In this document: piece after piece, positions 42,185-50,346 of the stretch
Position numbering within the stretch: position 1 is the stretch's first letter
How the letters are laid out: each line of letters opens with the position of its first letter
Assembly: GCA_003327425.1 (NCBI GenBank)
Contig: QOQW01000024.1
Span: 1 to 64,000 of the forward strand
DNA: 64,000 bases
From: Candidatus Ozemibacter sibiricus
Lineage (GTDB): Bacteria > Muiribacteriota > Ozemobacteria > Ozemobacterales > Ozemobacteraceae
Direction: 5' to 3'
The notes under the pieces: model-generated
Told to the model about the DNA's origin: nothing
Databases searched by the model: none
What the model saw: only the letters and a program-made list of their open reading frames with translations
Translations under genes and position numbers: made by a program

Positions 42185-43104
42185 GCGACGTTCTTCCGCT
42201 CTTGCCCAGAGCTTCCCCCTGTCCTGGAGGTCGCCCTTTCTTGGAGGTCTGCCGGGCGGATCACATCGATGATGCCCCGAATCGTCTGATTCTGGGGGAT
42301 AACCTCGCCGTCATGCGAGGGCTGCCCGATGCCTGTCTCGACCTGATCTATGCCGACCCGCCGTTCGGTTCCGGGCGGACCTATCGCGGCCGGGCCCGCC
42401 CGGGAGGGCCCACACCCGCTTTCGCCGATGCGTGGGGGCCTGAGCTTGATGAGTACCTCGGGTGGTTGATGGTCCGGTGCCGGGAGATGTGGCGACTGCT
42501 GACTCCCACCGGCAGCTTGTTCGTTCACTGCGATCACCACGCCGGACATTACATCAAAGTCGAGCTGGACCGCCTGTGCGGCCGGCAAGCTTTCATCAAC
42601 GAGATCGTCTGGTGCTACAAATCAGGGGGCGCCAATCCTCGCCGACATTTCAGCCGCAAGCACGATGTGATTTTGATGTACGCGCGTGGCCCTGACTACT
42701 ACTTCTTTCCCCAGAAGGAAAAATCCTACAATCGTGGCGGGAGGCCCTATCGCTTCAAGGGCGTGGAAGAATTCCAGGACGAGCGGGGGTGGTATACGCT
42801 CGTCGCCATGAAAGACTATTGGGAGATCGACATGGTAGGGCGTACCAGTTCCGAGCGGACAGGCTATCCGACCCAGAAGCCCGAGCGTCTGCTCGAGCGC
42901 ATCATCGTGGGGTGCTGCCCGCCAGACGGGGTGGTCGGTGATTTCTTCTGCGGGAGCGGCACCACCCCCGCCGTGGCTGGACGCCTGGGGCGACGGTGGA
43001 TCGCCTGCGACGCCTCGCGGGCTGCGATCGACATCGCCCGGGAGCGCTTGTTGCGAATTTCAACGAGCGTGCCGGGTTTCACGGTGGAGCAGGTTTCCGG
43101 GTGA
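42181..43104 (+). CDS. Orphan beta-class DNA methyltransferase (N4-C or N6-A)
   Basis: 307 aa from GTG 42181, which overlaps the upstream stop. Motif order is beta class: IYADPPFGSG (catalytic DPPF at 59-62) precedes the SAM motif DFFCGSGTTPAVAG near 254-267, with GYPTQKPERLLERI between them near 229-242. FVHCDHHAGHYIKVELD is typical too. No endonuclease, specificity subunit or Vsr gene is nearby, so this is likely a solitary methylase. DPPF appears in both N4-cytosine and N6-adenine enzymes, so the modified base is unresolved. Confidence 0.85.
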   Translation: MSDVLPLLPRASPCPGGRPFLEVCRADHIDDAPNRLILGDNLAVMRGLPDACLDLIYADPPFGSGRTYRGRARPGGPTPAFADAWGPELDEYLGWLMVRCREMWRLLTPTGSLFVHCDHHAGHYIKVELDRLCGRQAFINEIVWCYKSGGANPRRHFSRKHDVILMYARGPDYYFFPQKEKSYNRGGRPYRFKGVEEFQDERGWYTLVAMKDYWEIDMVGRTSSERTGYPTQKPERLLERIIVGCCPPDGVVGDFFCGSGTTPAVAGRLGRRWIACDASRAAIDIARERLLRISTSVPGFTVEQVSG

Positions 43105-43214
43105 AGCGAAATGGATTGAGCAGCGATGGTGGCAGCCGACGGCGTGGCAGTGGTCGTTTGCCAGGTGACGAGCGATCGATGGCTTCGCGGGGGCAGGGGG
43201 GCAGGGAAAAAACT

Positions 43215-43244
43215 CACCCGCCCGCGGCGAGGCCGGGGCGGGTG
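43215..43244 (-). terminator. Terminator of the ferredoxin gene
   Basis: CACCCGCCC (43215-43223) pairs with GGGCGGGTG (43236-43244). On the minus strand a run of six T follows. It may also stop the convergent methyltransferase transcript. Confidence 0.7.
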
Positions 43245-43278
43245 GAGGCTGGTGTCCGGAAGCCGGACGCCTGGTTGA

Positions 43279-43449
43279 TTAGAGGCTGAGCGCCTCCACA
43301 GGGCAGGCGCTGACGCAGGCGCCGCAGTCGATGCAGCCGTCGCCCTTGTAGGCCGCTTTGCCGTTCTTCATTTCCAGGACTTCGACCGGGCAGGTCCCGA
43401 TGCAGGCGCCACAGCCGGTGCACTTGTTCTGGTCGACCTTGATGGACAT
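43279..43449 (-). CDS. 2[4Fe-4S] ferredoxin
   Basis: 56 aa from ATG 43449 (AAGGAG upstream). Two CxxCxxCxxxCP motifs: NKCTGCGACIGTCPVE and DGCIDCGACVSACPVE. Clostridial-type low-potential electron carrier of the cytoplasm. Monocistronic, with its own terminator. It is consistent with anaerobic fermentation of amino acids. Confidence 0.95.
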   Translation of the reverse strand: MSIKVDQNKCTGCGACIGTCPVEVLEMKNGKAAYKGDGCIDCGACVSACPVEALSL

Positions 43450-43785
43450 GTTCTGGCTCCTTCCAAAGCGGTTTTCGAAACGTGTCTCGGTACGCAGAGA
43501 CGCCTCATTGTAGGGCAAGCCCGCCGAAAAGGCAAGTCGGCCGCAACCCCGCTTCACAAGGCACTTTTGAGGGGGGCTGGCGCTCTTCGCCGGGAGACTC
43601 GACAGGGCCGAACGCTTCCCCGCGGCGCGAACGCAAAGACGGACCGTTCGGGCCGGCGTTCGGCAGACGTGGTCCTGTCCCGATGAAGGGAAGCGATTGG
43701 CGGCGGCAAGAGGCTATGGTAGAATGAGCACCCACCGGGGATGGTTCCAAGGCCCCGAAAATCCTTCATGGGAGTGCCCGCAGGC
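43450..43785. other. Intergenic region between ferredoxin and GH13-like gene
   Basis: 336 bp holding the ferredoxin upstream region and the promoter at 43697-43725. Nothing else is recognised. Short frames here have no supporting start signals. Confidence 0.5.
43697..43725 (+). promoter_or_regulatory. Predicted sigma70 promoter of the GH13-like gene
   Basis: TTGGCG (43697-43702), 17 nt, TAGAAT (43720-43725). Confidence 0.45.
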
Positions 43786-45861
43786 ATGGCCACGCATCAG
43801 ATCAGTCCGCTCGCCCGCGTCCGACAGCAATTGCAGGAGAAAGCCCGCGCGCCGTTTGCCGGATTGTACCGGGTTCCCGCCCTCTGGGCCCCGGTCGGGG
43901 AAGAACCGCACGACGGCGATGCCCCCCATGAGGTGCATCCGGCCCGCTTCTACCTTTCCCATCTCGAGGCCATCGAACGGCTGGCCGATCGCGCCATCGA
44001 TCCGCTGCGATCATTGAATGGCCAGAAGCCGGGCGGTCGATGCGGCGGCTGGGTCGCCGAGGGAAGCATCTACAATGTCTTCGTCCGTCTGACCACGGCG
44101 TTCGATCACGACGCCGACGGCAAGCTTGGCAACCAGCCGACCGATCCGACCATCAACGCGCACGGCATGCGCGAAACCGGCACCTTCCTCAAGACCATCG
44201 CGCTGCTTGGCCATCTGCGGCGGCTGGGCTGCACCACCCTCCATCTCCTGCCGGTGACCGCCATCGGTCGTGATGGCAACAAAGGCCTGCTGGGCTCGCC
44301 CTACGCCATCAAAGACCCCTATCGGCTCGAGCCGACCCAGGCCGACCCGTTGCTCGACCTGTCGGTTGACGATCAGTTCCGCGCCCTGGTCGAGGCTTGC
44401 CATCTCCTGGGCATCCGGGTCATCGTCGAGTTCGTCTTCCGTACGGCCAGCAAGGATTCCGACTGGATCATCCAGCACCCCGACTGGTTCTATTGGATCG
44501 ACGCGCGCGTACCTGACCGGGCCATCGGGGAAACCGACTTCGAGAAGGCCCGGCAATCCTACGGCAATCCGATCTTCACTCCCGAAGAGTTGAAAGTCAT
44601 CAACGACAAGGTCTCCCGGCAGGATTTCCACGATCTGCCGGCCCCGCCCGAGACCTACCGCCGGTTCTTCCTGCCGCCCCCGGCGCCAGGCAAGGTGGAA
44701 ATCGACGCCCAGGGCCGGATTCGGGGCCGCTCGGTCGATCCCGCCACCGGCCAGGAGGTCACGGTGCGCATTCCTGGCGCCTTCGCCGACTGGCCGCCCG
44801 ATGACAACCAGCCGCCCTGGGGCGATGTGACCTACCTGCGCATGTACCGCGACGATCCGGCCACGCCCGGGCGGTTCAACTACATCGCCTACAACACCAT
44901 CCGGATGTACGACGCCGCGCTGGCCCGGCCTGAGCTGGCCAATCGCCCCTTGTGGGATAAAATTCGCGACCTGGCTCCCTACTACCAGGATGCCTTCGGC
45001 GTCGATGGCGTGATGGTCGACATGGGCCATGCCGTGCCGGTGCCTCTGATGCAGGAGATCATTCAAGCGGCGCGCGCCAAGGACCCCGACTTCTGCTTCC
45101 TGTCGGAGAATTTCGAAATCGGCCAGAGCAGCGTAGAGGCCGGCTACAACGCCGTCGTCGGCTATGCCTGGTGGGTCGAGTACAAGCGCGAGGGCATGCT
45201 GGGACTGCTCGATCATGTCGGCGTGAAAGGCGTGCCCTTGCCGTTCTTCGGCGCGGTCGAGAATCATAACACCCCGCGTGCGGCGGGGCGACCCGGCGGG
45301 GAACGCTATGCCACCTACGCCTTCCTGGTCAACACCTTCCTGCCGCGGTCCATTCCCTTCATCCATGCGGGATTCGAGCTGGGCGAGACGATGCCGGTCA
45401 ACACCGGCCTCGACTTTTCCAACGCCGATCTCGAGAAGTACCGCGGGAAGCCTTTGCCCTTGTTCGATCCCAGCGCCTTGCGCTGGGAAGGCCGCCACCC
45501 CATGCTCGGCATCACCCGACGCATTCTCGAGTTGCGGGCCCGGTTTCGCGATACTGCCGACCGGCATGGCCCGGGCACCTTCGTGCTATTGCCCACCGGG
45601 AATCCCGACGTGATGGCCTTCCTGCGGAAGGGAGGCAGCCATACCCTGATGGTTTTGTTCAACCGTCACCTCGAACTCGAGCTGGGCGCCCGCATCGACC
45701 TGCAGGGGCACATCAATCCCGCCATCACCAGCCTGCCTAACCTCCTCTTCAAAGATGGCGCCATCGGGGAACTCCCCCTCCGAGAGGCGGTTCTTTCTTG
45801 CGCGGTGCGTCCGGGCGATGCCCTCTTCTTCGCCTGGAACGACACCGCCGCGGCTCGCTGA
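43786..45861 (+). CDS. GH13-like (alpha-amylase family) protein with altered catalytic regions
   Basis: 691 aa from ATG 43786 (GGGAG upstream; in-frame ATGs at 43741 and 43768 are alternatives). A (beta/alpha)8 amylase-family barrel is recognisable: LHLLPVTAIGRDGNKG, VIVEFVFRTASKDSDW (region I), FGVDGVMVDMGHAVP (region II, Asp412), FLSENFEIG (region III, Glu441) and AVENHNTPR (region IV, Asn495). Compared with typical enzymes, region I lacks the NH pair, the region II Arg is Met, and the region IV Asp is Asn. A C-terminal all-beta domain follows. No signal peptide. Either a divergent transglycosidase or an inactive family member. Confidence 0.7.
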   Translation: MATHQISPLARVRQQLQEKARAPFAGLYRVPALWAPVGEEPHDGDAPHEVHPARFYLSHLEAIERLADRAIDPLRSLNGQKPGGRCGGWVAEGSIYNVFVRLTTAFDHDADGKLGNQPTDPTINAHGMRETGTFLKTIALLGHLRRLGCTTLHLLPVTAIGRDGNKGLLGSPYAIKDPYRLEPTQADPLLDLSVDDQFRALVEACHLLGIRVIVEFVFRTASKDSDWIIQHPDWFYWIDARVPDRAIGETDFEKARQSYGNPIFTPEELKVINDKVSRQDFHDLPAPPETYRRFFLPPPAPGKVEIDAQGRIRGRSVDPATGQEVTVRIPGAFADWPPDDNQPPWGDVTYLRMYRDDPATPGRFNYIAYNTIRMYDAALARPELANRPLWDKIRDLAPYYQDAFGVDGVMVDMGHAVPVPLMQEIIQAARAKDPDFCFLSENFEIGQSSVEAGYNAVVGYAWWVEYKREGMLGLLDHVGVKGVPLPFFGAVENHNTPRAAGRPGGERYATYAFLVNTFLPRSIPFIHAGFELGETMPVNTGLDFSNADLEKYRGKPLPLFDPSALRWEGRHPMLGITRRILELRARFRDTADRHGPGTFVLLPTGNPDVMAFLRKGGSHTLMVLFNRHLELELGARIDLQGHINPAITSLPNLLFKDGAIGELPLREAVLSCAVRPGDALFFAWNDTAAAR

Positions 45862-45885
45862 CCAACGGCTCCGTTCGCTCCTCGG

Positions 45886-45915
45886 CCCCACTTTCCCTTC
45901 CAAGGGAGGGTGGGG
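45886..45915 (+). terminator. Hairpin after the GH13-like gene
   Basis: CCCCACTTTCCCTT (45886-45899) pairs with AAGGGAGGGTGGGG (45902-45915) using G-T wobbles, then CTTGTTGATCTTG. Confidence 0.5.
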
Positions 45916-45959
45916 CTTGTTGATCTTGCCCTGATTGTCCTGGCTTTTGCGCTGGGCCC

Positions 45960-46148
45960 TGTTTTGTAGACTTGAAAAGTCGCATCGAAATGTAAAAGGC
46001 CAAAATTTGGTTCTCAATTTTTAATTTTTCCGAAATTGTGAATTGAAAATTTCATTTTTTGTGTTATTGTTGGCCGTCCGTTTTGACGATTAATGTTCGC
46101 GGGTGCTCCGCACGGGGGCATGGATCACAATCGATAAGGAGGGCCCAG
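45960..46148 (+). promoter_or_regulatory. AT-rich control region of glnN
   Basis: Runs of A/T from about 45965 to 46070 contrast sharply with the GC-rich genome. A candidate promoter is TTGAAA (46043-46048), 16 nt, TATTGT (46065-46070). It overlaps an inverted repeat GAAATT (46032-46037) / AATTTC (46048-46053). The 5' leader would be about 70 nt. No clear -24/-12 sigma54 element is seen. Confidence 0.45.
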
Positions 46149-48254
46149 ATGCCCAAAGTCATGGAATACTTCGGTGAACTGACCTTCTCCAAGGCGGTCA
46201 TGCGCGAGAAGCTGAGTCGGGAAGTGTATGAAAAGCTGCTCGATACCATCCAGTCGGGCAATGCCCTCGACGAGAGCATCGCCGGGGATGTCGCCCACGC
46301 CATGAAGGAATGGGCGATCAGCAAAGGAGCCACCCACTTCACGCACTGGTTCCAGCCCCAGCGCGGGGGCACCGCCGAGAAGCACGATGCGTTCCTCACC
46401 TACTCCGATCAAGGCGATCTGATCGAGCGGTTCTCGGCCAAGCAATTGATCCAATCCGAGCCCGATGCCAGCTCCTTCCCTTCTGGAGGAATCCGGTCGA
46501 CCTTCGAAGCTCGCGGCTACACCGCCTGGGATCCCACCTCCCCGGCCTTCCTGCATGAAACCGGCGAAACCCGCACCCTGGTCATTCCCACGGTGTTCCT
46601 GAGCTGGACGGGCGAGGTGCTCGACCAGAAAACGCCGTTCCTGCGGTCGATGCGGGCCCTGAACGATGCCGGCATCAAGCTGCAGCGCCTGCTCGGCAAT
46701 CGCCTGGCCCGCAAGATCGTCGTCAATGCCGGCCCCGAGCAGGAATACTTCGTCGTGGCTCGCCGCCTGGCCGAGACCCGGCCCGATCTGCGCATCTGCG
46801 GCCGAACGTTGTTCGGAGCCGCGCCCGCCAAAGGCCAGCAGATGGAAGACCACTACTTCGGGTCCATCCATCCCAAGATGATGCGGTTCATGGAAGACCT
46901 CGACCGGGAACTCTACCGTCGGGGCATCCCCGCCAAGACCCGACATAACGAGGTTTCCCCCAACCAGTTCGAGATCGCGCCTCTCTATGAAGAGGCCAAC
47001 CTGGCGATCGACCACAACCTTCTGATGATGGACATCATGAAGAAAGTGGGCTATCGCCATGATCTCGAAGTGCTGCTGCATGAGAAGCCCTTCGCCGGGG
47101 TGAACGGCTCGGGGAAGCACGTCAACTGGTCGATCGGCGACAACACCGGCGCCAATTACCTTGAACCATCGGCTTCTCCGCTGAAGAACGTCAATTTCCT
47201 GCTGACGCTCGGCGCCCTGCTGCTGGGCCTCGACAAGTTCGGCGGCCTGCTGCGCGCCGTCGTGGCCGATGCCGGCAATGATCATCGCCTGGGTGCCAAC
47301 GAAGCCCCGCCGGCTATCATGTCGGTCTATCTGGGCGAGTACCTGACGAAGTTGATCGACGAGATCGCCGGTATGGGCAAGGTCACCGAACAGGCGGTCA
47401 ATCACATCAGCATGGGCGTGCGCAACCTGCCACGCGTGGCCAAGGATTATTCCGACCGCAATCGCACCTCGCCCATCGCCTTCACCGGCAACAAGTTCGA
47501 ATTCCGGGCCGTGGGGTCGTCTCAAAACCCCTCGGAAGCCATGACCGTCTTGAACCTGCTCGTGGCTTACGGCTACTACATCATCGAGACCCGCATGTCG
47601 GAACTGTCCTCGATCGAAGAGGTGAAGGAACGTGCCATTACGGTCTTGAAGGGCGTCTTCGAAGAGACGCGGCGGGTTCGCTTCGAAGGCAACGGGTATT
47701 CGGAAGAGTGGCACCGCGAGGCTGCCGCCCGCGGTCTGCCCAATGCGCGCAACACCCCGGCCGCTCTCGATGCCTATCTCGAGAAAGAGGTCATCGAGCT
47801 GATGGCCAGATCCCGGACCCTGAGCGAGCGAGAACTGCGCGCCAAGGTCGAGATCAAGCTGGAAACCTACAACAAGACCAAGGAGATCGAGTTCAAGACC
47901 GCCACCAATATGGCTCGCACCTTGTACCTCCCTGCCCTGACCAAACAGATCGCCGCCTCCGCCAGTGCGGCCGGGGCCATGAAGCAGGCCGGGCTCGACA
48001 GCTCGGTGCTGCTGGAAGAAGCGAAACGGTTCGAAAGCCTGTTCGCGGAAATTCGGGCCCGGGCGGCCGACCTTGAGGCGATCCTGCAGGAGGCCGCGGC
48101 CGAGAAGAACCACCATCAACGGGCCTTTTTCCTGGCCGAACGCGGCGAAGCTGCCCTGGGCCGCCTGCGGGCTGCGGTCGATACCGCCGAGGAGCTGGTG
48201 GCCGCCGAATTCTGGCCGGTGGCCAAATACCAGGAGCTGCTGACCGTGCTCTGA
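46149..48254 (+). CDS. glnN: Type III glutamine synthetase
   Basis: 701 aa from ATG 46149 (AGGAGG upstream). GSIII length and motifs: NAGPEQEYFVVARR (metal Glu), KTRHNEVSPNQFEIAPLYEEAN, GVNGSGKHVNWSIGDN (ATP/metal), and NRTSPIAFTGNKFEFRAVGSSQNPSE near 440-465. Makes glutamine from glutamate, ammonia and ATP in the cytoplasm as a double-ring dodecamer (family knowledge). Monocistronic with a strong terminator. The C-terminal 130 residues are helical, as usual for GSIII. Confidence 0.95.
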   Translation: MPKVMEYFGELTFSKAVMREKLSREVYEKLLDTIQSGNALDESIAGDVAHAMKEWAISKGATHFTHWFQPQRGGTAEKHDAFLTYSDQGDLIERFSAKQLIQSEPDASSFPSGGIRSTFEARGYTAWDPTSPAFLHETGETRTLVIPTVFLSWTGEVLDQKTPFLRSMRALNDAGIKLQRLLGNRLARKIVVNAGPEQEYFVVARRLAETRPDLRICGRTLFGAAPAKGQQMEDHYFGSIHPKMMRFMEDLDRELYRRGIPAKTRHNEVSPNQFEIAPLYEEANLAIDHNLLMMDIMKKVGYRHDLEVLLHEKPFAGVNGSGKHVNWSIGDNTGANYLEPSASPLKNVNFLLTLGALLLGLDKFGGLLRAVVADAGNDHRLGANEAPPAIMSVYLGEYLTKLIDEIAGMGKVTEQAVNHISMGVRNLPRVAKDYSDRNRTSPIAFTGNKFEFRAVGSSQNPSEAMTVLNLLVAYGYYIIETRMSELSSIEEVKERAITVLKGVFEETRRVRFEGNGYSEEWHREAAARGLPNARNTPAALDAYLEKEVIELMARSRTLSERELRAKVEIKLETYNKTKEIEFKTATNMARTLYLPALTKQIAASASAAGAMKQAGLDSSVLLEEAKRFESLFAEIRARAADLEAILQEAAAEKNHHQRAFFLAERGEAALGRLRAAVDTAEELVAAEFWPVAKYQELLTVL

Positions 48255-48286
48255 GCTGGTCGAATCTCCAGTTCCTCAATCTGTCA

Positions 48287-48317
48287 GGGCCCGCGGCCGG
48301 TTGTCGGCCGCGGGCCC
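48287..48317 (+). terminator. Terminator of glnN
   Basis: GGGCCCGCGGCCG (48287-48299), loop GTTGT, CGGCCGCGGGCCC (48305-48317): a perfect 13-bp GC stem followed by TTCC. Confidence 0.75.
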
Positions 48318-48539
48318 TTCCAATGGCTCGACGGCAGCGACGGCGCATTGGCTTGGCAACCGGCGAAGCGGTCGGCTTGTCCATCACCGAGCTGCCGAGC
48401 GCGGCGCGTTGGGCAGGCGACGATCAGAGGTTCAAGGGGCCGGTGACCCCAGACAGGGTTTCTCCGAAAAGTGCGGCGCCAAGGCGTAATGAGCGACTGT
48501 CTAGGGGCCTGTCTTGGCCTTGATTCAAAAGGGCACCGA

Positions 48540-48567
48540 TTGCATTCAGTGGGAGAATTGGTATACT
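48540..48567 (+). promoter_or_regulatory. Predicted sigma70 promoter of the lipoprotein gene
   Basis: TTGCAT (48540-48545), 16 nt, TATACT (48562-48567), 45 nt before GTG 48613. Confidence 0.55.
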
Positions 48568-48612
48568 GGGGGCGCCCCATTGTTTTGTCCCAGGTTCGTG
48601 GCGAGGTGTTCC

Positions 48613-49221
48613 GTGCGTTCGTTCCTTCTGGTCAGTGTGCTGCTGGTCGTGGTTTGCTTTACCGTCGCCTGCGAAAAGAGCGGTGAACTGACCTACCCCG
48701 CCGGACCGGGCACCGCGGTCGGGCCGACCATTTCCCGATTGATCGCCGCCAATACCGTTCTTTCCCGAGCCAACGGCGGGATCCTGCGCCTGAGCTGCGC
48801 CTGGACCACCCCCTGGCCCATCTCGACCGCCACTGCCTATGTGGCCTTCGTCCGGTCATTGCTTGATGGGCAAGCCTCGCCGACCGGCGTCGTCGGTTCG
48901 GGCACCGCCTCCGATGTCGCCAGTATCACCACCGGAGCGCCCGCCCCCACCGATGGGCAGACCCAGACGGCAACGACCACTGCCACCGCCTCGGACACTG
49001 TCGCCGACCCGGCCGCCTTTTTCCTGCGCTTCCAGAGCCCGCTGGTCATTCCCCTCGGCATTGGCACCGACCAGCTCACCGGATTCTTCCAGCTCGACAT
49101 CCCCTTCCCCAAGGCCGATATCAGCGATGCCCCGCTGGGCAAGCAGCAGATGCTGCTGTGGATGATGATCAACGGCCGACAGACGAATTCCCTGGCGTTC
49201 GAAGTCGAATTCGTCCCCTGA
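48613..49221 (+). CDS. Lipoprotein of unknown function
   Basis: 202 aa from GTG 48613. An earlier in-frame ATG at 48514 lies upstream of the promoter and adds a non-signal-like N-terminus. Signal and lipobox: FLLVSVLLVVVCFTVAC. The mature part begins EKSGELTYPAGPG and has a Thr/Ala-rich linker (TATTTATASDT). It ends in a beta-rich segment (GFFQLDIPFPKADIS, SLAFEVEFVP). No family recognised. Likely surface or periplasmic. Confidence 0.65.
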   Translation: MRSFLLVSVLLVVVCFTVACEKSGELTYPAGPGTAVGPTISRLIAANTVLSRANGGILRLSCAWTTPWPISTATAYVAFVRSLLDGQASPTGVVGSGTASDVASITTGAPAPTDGQTQTATTTATASDTVADPAAFFLRFQSPLVIPLGIGTDQLTGFFQLDIPFPKADISDAPLGKQQMLLWMMINGRQTNSLAFEVEFVP

Positions 49222-49350
49222 ACGGAAAGCCGGGCTCCGTGTGTTCCCACCGGGAAGGTGAGCGCCAATCGGCTAGATCGGCGGTGGGCTTGCATTGCAT
49301 AGACGTTCCCTGCTCCCTGGTCATGGGCGGGCTGCGACCCGTGCCCGCGT

Positions 49351-49379
49351 TTGCCGGGCAAGATCGCTTTGCATATAAT
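49351..49379 (+). promoter_or_regulatory. Predicted sigma70 promoter of the DUF362/polyferredoxin operon
   Basis: TTGCCG (49351-49356), 17 nt, perfect TATAAT (49374-49379), 36 nt before ATG 49415. Confidence 0.6.
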
Positions 49380-49414
49380 GGGGAGGTCTCCTCAGTTGCG
49401 CGAAAGGATGTTTC

Positions 49415-50338
49415 ATGAAACGACGTGATTTCTTGAAGACCGCAGGGCTCACCCTGGCCGCCGCGGCCCTGGGCGATCGAATCGTCCTCGGGGAGCCGGC
49501 CCCTTCCCAACCGCCGCCCGCGCCGGTGGCGTGGCCTGACGTCGTCCGGATCGAGAACGGCGAGCCGGCCGCCCTTCTGCGAGCTGCGCTGCAGAAAATG
49601 GGAGGGATGGGGCGATTCATTTCCCGGGGCGATGTGGTGGTCATCAAGCCCAACATCGGCTGGGACCGGCCCCCGGAACTGGCTGCCAACACCAATCCCG
49701 AGCTGGTGGCCGAGCTGGTCAAAGAATGCCTGCAAGCGGGAGCCAAACGGGTGAAGATCTTCGATCGCACCTGCAACAATCCCTTGCGCTGCTACGCCAA
49801 CAGCGGCATCGAGGCGGCCGCCGCCGCGGTCGGCGCCGAGGTCAGCCACATCGATGAGTCCCGCTTCAAAGAGATCTCGCTCAAATCGGGCGAGGTGCTG
49901 AAGACCTGGCCCATCTACCAGGACTACCTCGAAGCCGACAAGATCATCAATGTGCCCATCGCCAAGCACCACGGGCTGTCCCGGTTGACGCTCGGGTTGA
50001 AGAACCTGATGGGGGTCATGGGCGGCTCCCGCGGCCAGCTCCACAACAACTTTCAGAAGAAGCTGATCGATGTCGTGTCCGAGATCCTGCCGACCCTGAC
50101 CGTCATCGATGCGTATCGCATCCTGACCGACAACGGTCCCTCGGGCGGCTACCCCGCCGACGTCAAGCTGACCCGCACCCTGGTGATGAGCCCCTGCCCC
50201 GTGGCGGCCGACATGGCGGTGCTCGACCTGTTCGAGGTGCAGGCCGAGTCCTTGCCGTATCTGCAAGAAGCCATCGCGCGGAAGCTGAACCGCGTCGACC
50301 TCGCCGCACTGAAGGTTGACAAGACCGTCTTGAACTGA
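49415..50338 (+). CDS. Tat-exported DUF362 family protein
   Basis: 307 aa. MKRRDFLKTAGLTLAAAALG is a twin-arginine signal (RRDFLK), so the protein is exported folded, probably with a cofactor. DUF362 core: VVVIKPNIGWDRPP, KIFDRTCNNPLRCY, INVPIAKHHGLSRLTLGLKNLMG. Two body cysteines are in the RTCNNPLRC segment. It is followed after 8 nt by a membrane polyferredoxin, so the two probably form one electron-transfer unit across the membrane. Reaction unknown. Confidence 0.82.
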   Translation: MKRRDFLKTAGLTLAAAALGDRIVLGEPAPSQPPPAPVAWPDVVRIENGEPAALLRAALQKMGGMGRFISRGDVVVIKPNIGWDRPPELAANTNPELVAELVKECLQAGAKRVKIFDRTCNNPLRCYANSGIEAAAAAVGAEVSHIDESRFKEISLKSGEVLKTWPIYQDYLEADKIINVPIAKHHGLSRLTLGLKNLMGVMGGSRGQLHNNFQKKLIDVVSEILPTLTVIDAYRILTDNGPSGGYPADVKLTRTLVMSPCPVAADMAVLDLFEVQAESLPYLQEAIARKLNRVDLAALKVDKTVLN

Positions 50339-50346
50339 CGGCGGCG

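Larger units (their letters stand above)
48255..48612. other. Intergenic region after glnN
   Basis: 358 bp with the glnN terminator (48287-48317) and the lipoprotein promoter (48540-48567). Nothing else is supported between them. Confidence 0.5.
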
